NCBI GenBank assembly: GCA_003162615.1
Contig: PMNG01000004.1
Location: forward strand, 2,549 to 9,167
Reading direction: 5' to 3'
DNA from: Methanothrix sp.
GTDB taxonomy: Archaea; Halobacteriota; Methanosarcinia; Methanotrichales; Methanotrichaceae
DNA length: 6,619 nt
Part shown: positions 5,690 to 6,619 of the stretch, in pieces
Layout: each line of letters begins with the position of its first letter
How positions within the stretch are numbered: position 1 is the first letter of the stretch
The notes under the pieces: model-generated
The model's database searches: none
What the model was told of the DNA's origin: nothing
Seen by the model: only the letters and a program-made list of their open reading frames with translations
Position numbers and translations under genes: made by a program

Positions 5690-6619
5690 ATGAGAATTGT
5701 AGTAGCAGATCCGATTTTCCTTCCAGAAAAGTACAGCGCAAGGTTAAGTGCCTTGGGCGATCTTGATATCAACGATTCCGTGCCTTCATCCACCGATGAA
5801 TTCGTGGAGAGGGTAAAGAATGCAGAAGTAGTAATTGTAGGCAGATATGGCTTTAATGCCGATGCATTCCAATCAGCACCCAAGCTGAAGATGATCTCTC
5901 TCTGGCAGACCGGCTACGACAGCGTCGATCTGGCGGCTGCAGATGAGCATGGCGTGATCGTATCCAATGTGCCCGATTACGCCTTTGACTCCGTTGCTGA
6001 ATTCGTCTTCGCTCTGGCCCTCAATCTTATTAGGAAGGTCCATTTGGCAGATATGAATTTGCGAAAAGGTAACTTCGATTGGAGAAACCTCATCGGCAAT
6101 GAACTTATGAGCAAGACCCTTGGGGTTCTTGGAACCGGCGACATAGGCAAGAGAGTCATACAGATCGCTCACGGGTTCAACATGAGTGTGCTCTCAACTA
6201 CCGCTCACCCCAGCCCGGAGAAAGCAAAGACGCTGGGAGTCAAGTTCGTTGACCTCGACACACTTCTCCATGAAAGCGATATTGTGACTTTGCATCTTCC
6301 GCTCACGCCTGAGACCAAGCACATGATAGGTGCCTCTGAGCTGGCCAAGATGAAACCAACTTCCATTCTGATCAACACTGCAAGGGGCAAAATAATAGAT
6401 GAGACGGCTCTTGTGGAAGCGCTCCGGTCGAAGAAGATTGCGGGAGCGGGACTTGATGTTTTCGAGAAAGAGCCGCTGCCTTTAAACAGCCCTCTTCTGG
6501 AGCTAGAAAACGTTGTTCTTACGCCGCATATAGCCTTCCTGTCGGAGAAATCTATAGACGAATGCACCTACGTTACAGTCGAGAACGTGGAGATGTTTGC
6601 TAAGGGCAAGCCTCAAAAT
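5690..6619 (+). CDS. D-isomer-specific 2-hydroxyacid dehydrogenase (3' end cut by the window)
   Basis: The 310 visible codons have no stop; the family is usually 310-335 residues, so only a short tail should be missing. It would interconvert a 2-hydroxyacid and a 2-oxoacid with NAD(H) or NADP(H) in the cytoplasm. The N-terminal catalytic half includes LKMISLWQTGYDSVDL and NVPDYAFDSVAEF. The nucleotide-binding half follows with GTGDIG (148-153), then HLPLTPETKHM. The catalytic set is complete: R232 in NTARGK, E261 in DVFEKEP and H280 in LTPHIAF. The position that usually holds the NAD-selecting aspartate at the end of the second strand appears to be T171 (VLSTTAH), which may allow NADP. The substrate (glycerate, phosphoglycerate, lactate, glyoxylate) cannot be told. 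It has no SerA-type extension within the window. It is divergent from the solenoid gene, with no visible link to the sugar operon. Confidence 0.93.
   Translation, partial: MRIVVADPIFLPEKYSARLSALGDLDINDSVPSSTDEFVERVKNAEVVIVGRYGFNADAFQSAPKLKMISLWQTGYDSVDLAAADEHGVIVSNVPDYAFDSVAEFVFALALNLIRKVHLADMNLRKGNFDWRNLIGNELMSKTLGVLGTGDIGKRVIQIAHGFNMSVLSTTAHPSPEKAKTLGVKFVDLDTLLHESDIVTLHLPLTPETKHMIGASELAKMKPTSILINTARGKIIDETALVEALRSKKIAGAGLDVFEKEPLPLNSPLLELENVVLTPHIAFLSEKSIDECTYVTVENVEMFAKGKPQN

Noticed and set aside
5584..5883. N-terminal part of a longer minus-strand open frame reaching 5883
   Set aside because: The part beyond 5690 is antisense to the dehydrogenase N-terminus, and the part between is low-quality Ser/Arg/Tyr-rich peptide; only 5368-5583 kept as a weak candidate.
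6205..6567. 120-residue minus-strand open frame
   Set aside because: Antisense to the dehydrogenase cofactor and catalytic motifs; a shadow.
1..6619. CRISPR array, tRNA, rRNA, transposase or attachment site
   Set aside because: No regularly spaced short direct repeats, no cloverleaf or conserved rRNA stretch, no transposase or integrase motifs, and no terminal inverted repeats flanking a gene were seen. The only regular repeats are the 102-base coding units of the solenoid gene.

Overview
The window reads as ordinary prokaryotic, most likely bacterial, DNA. Genes are tightly packed, several have strong Shine-Dalgarno sites (GGAGG or AAGGAGGT 5-7 bases before ATG), start and stop codons overlap, and there are no introns. 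The protein families are widespread, so no genus can be named. The 1566-4350 block looks more G+C-rich than the A+T-rich stretch at about 5144-5689.

Left part (1-4350, + strand): a compact carbohydrate-use operon. It opens with what looks like the 3' end of an upstream gene (stop at 169-171). Next come a 12-helix sugar porter of the major facilitator superfamily (161-1546), a GH39 beta-xylosidase-type glycosidase (1566-3038) and a PF10091/COG5368 'glucoamylase-family' protein related to GH144 (3031-4350). The porter and GH39 genes are 19 bases apart; the two enzyme genes overlap by 8 bases. Neither enzyme has a signal peptide, so both should work in the cytoplasm on something that has entered the cell. 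The porter would import a sugar or short glycoside, or a released monosaccharide, driven by protons.

Middle (4351-5143): a 241-base convergent gap with two inverted repeats, then a minus-strand gene (4592-5143) for a small all-helical protein. It is built from five repeats with an exact 34-residue period, a TPR/PPR-like alpha-solenoid of unknown function.

Right part (5144-6619): a 546-base A+T-rich divergent gap holding two adjacent palindromes, a doubtful 71-residue two-helix membrane ORF on the minus strand, and a hairpin close to the next start. The last gene (5690 to the edge, + strand) is a D-isomer-specific 2-hydroxyacid dehydrogenase with its catalytic Arg-Glu-His set, cut by the window end within a few residues of its expected C-terminus.

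The items most worth a second look are the cytoplasmic GH39 plus PF10091 pair with its own porter, the loss of a usually conserved sugar-binding glutamine in the porter, and the perfectly periodic repeat protein. I do not see a clear new defence, mobile or RNA-guided system.
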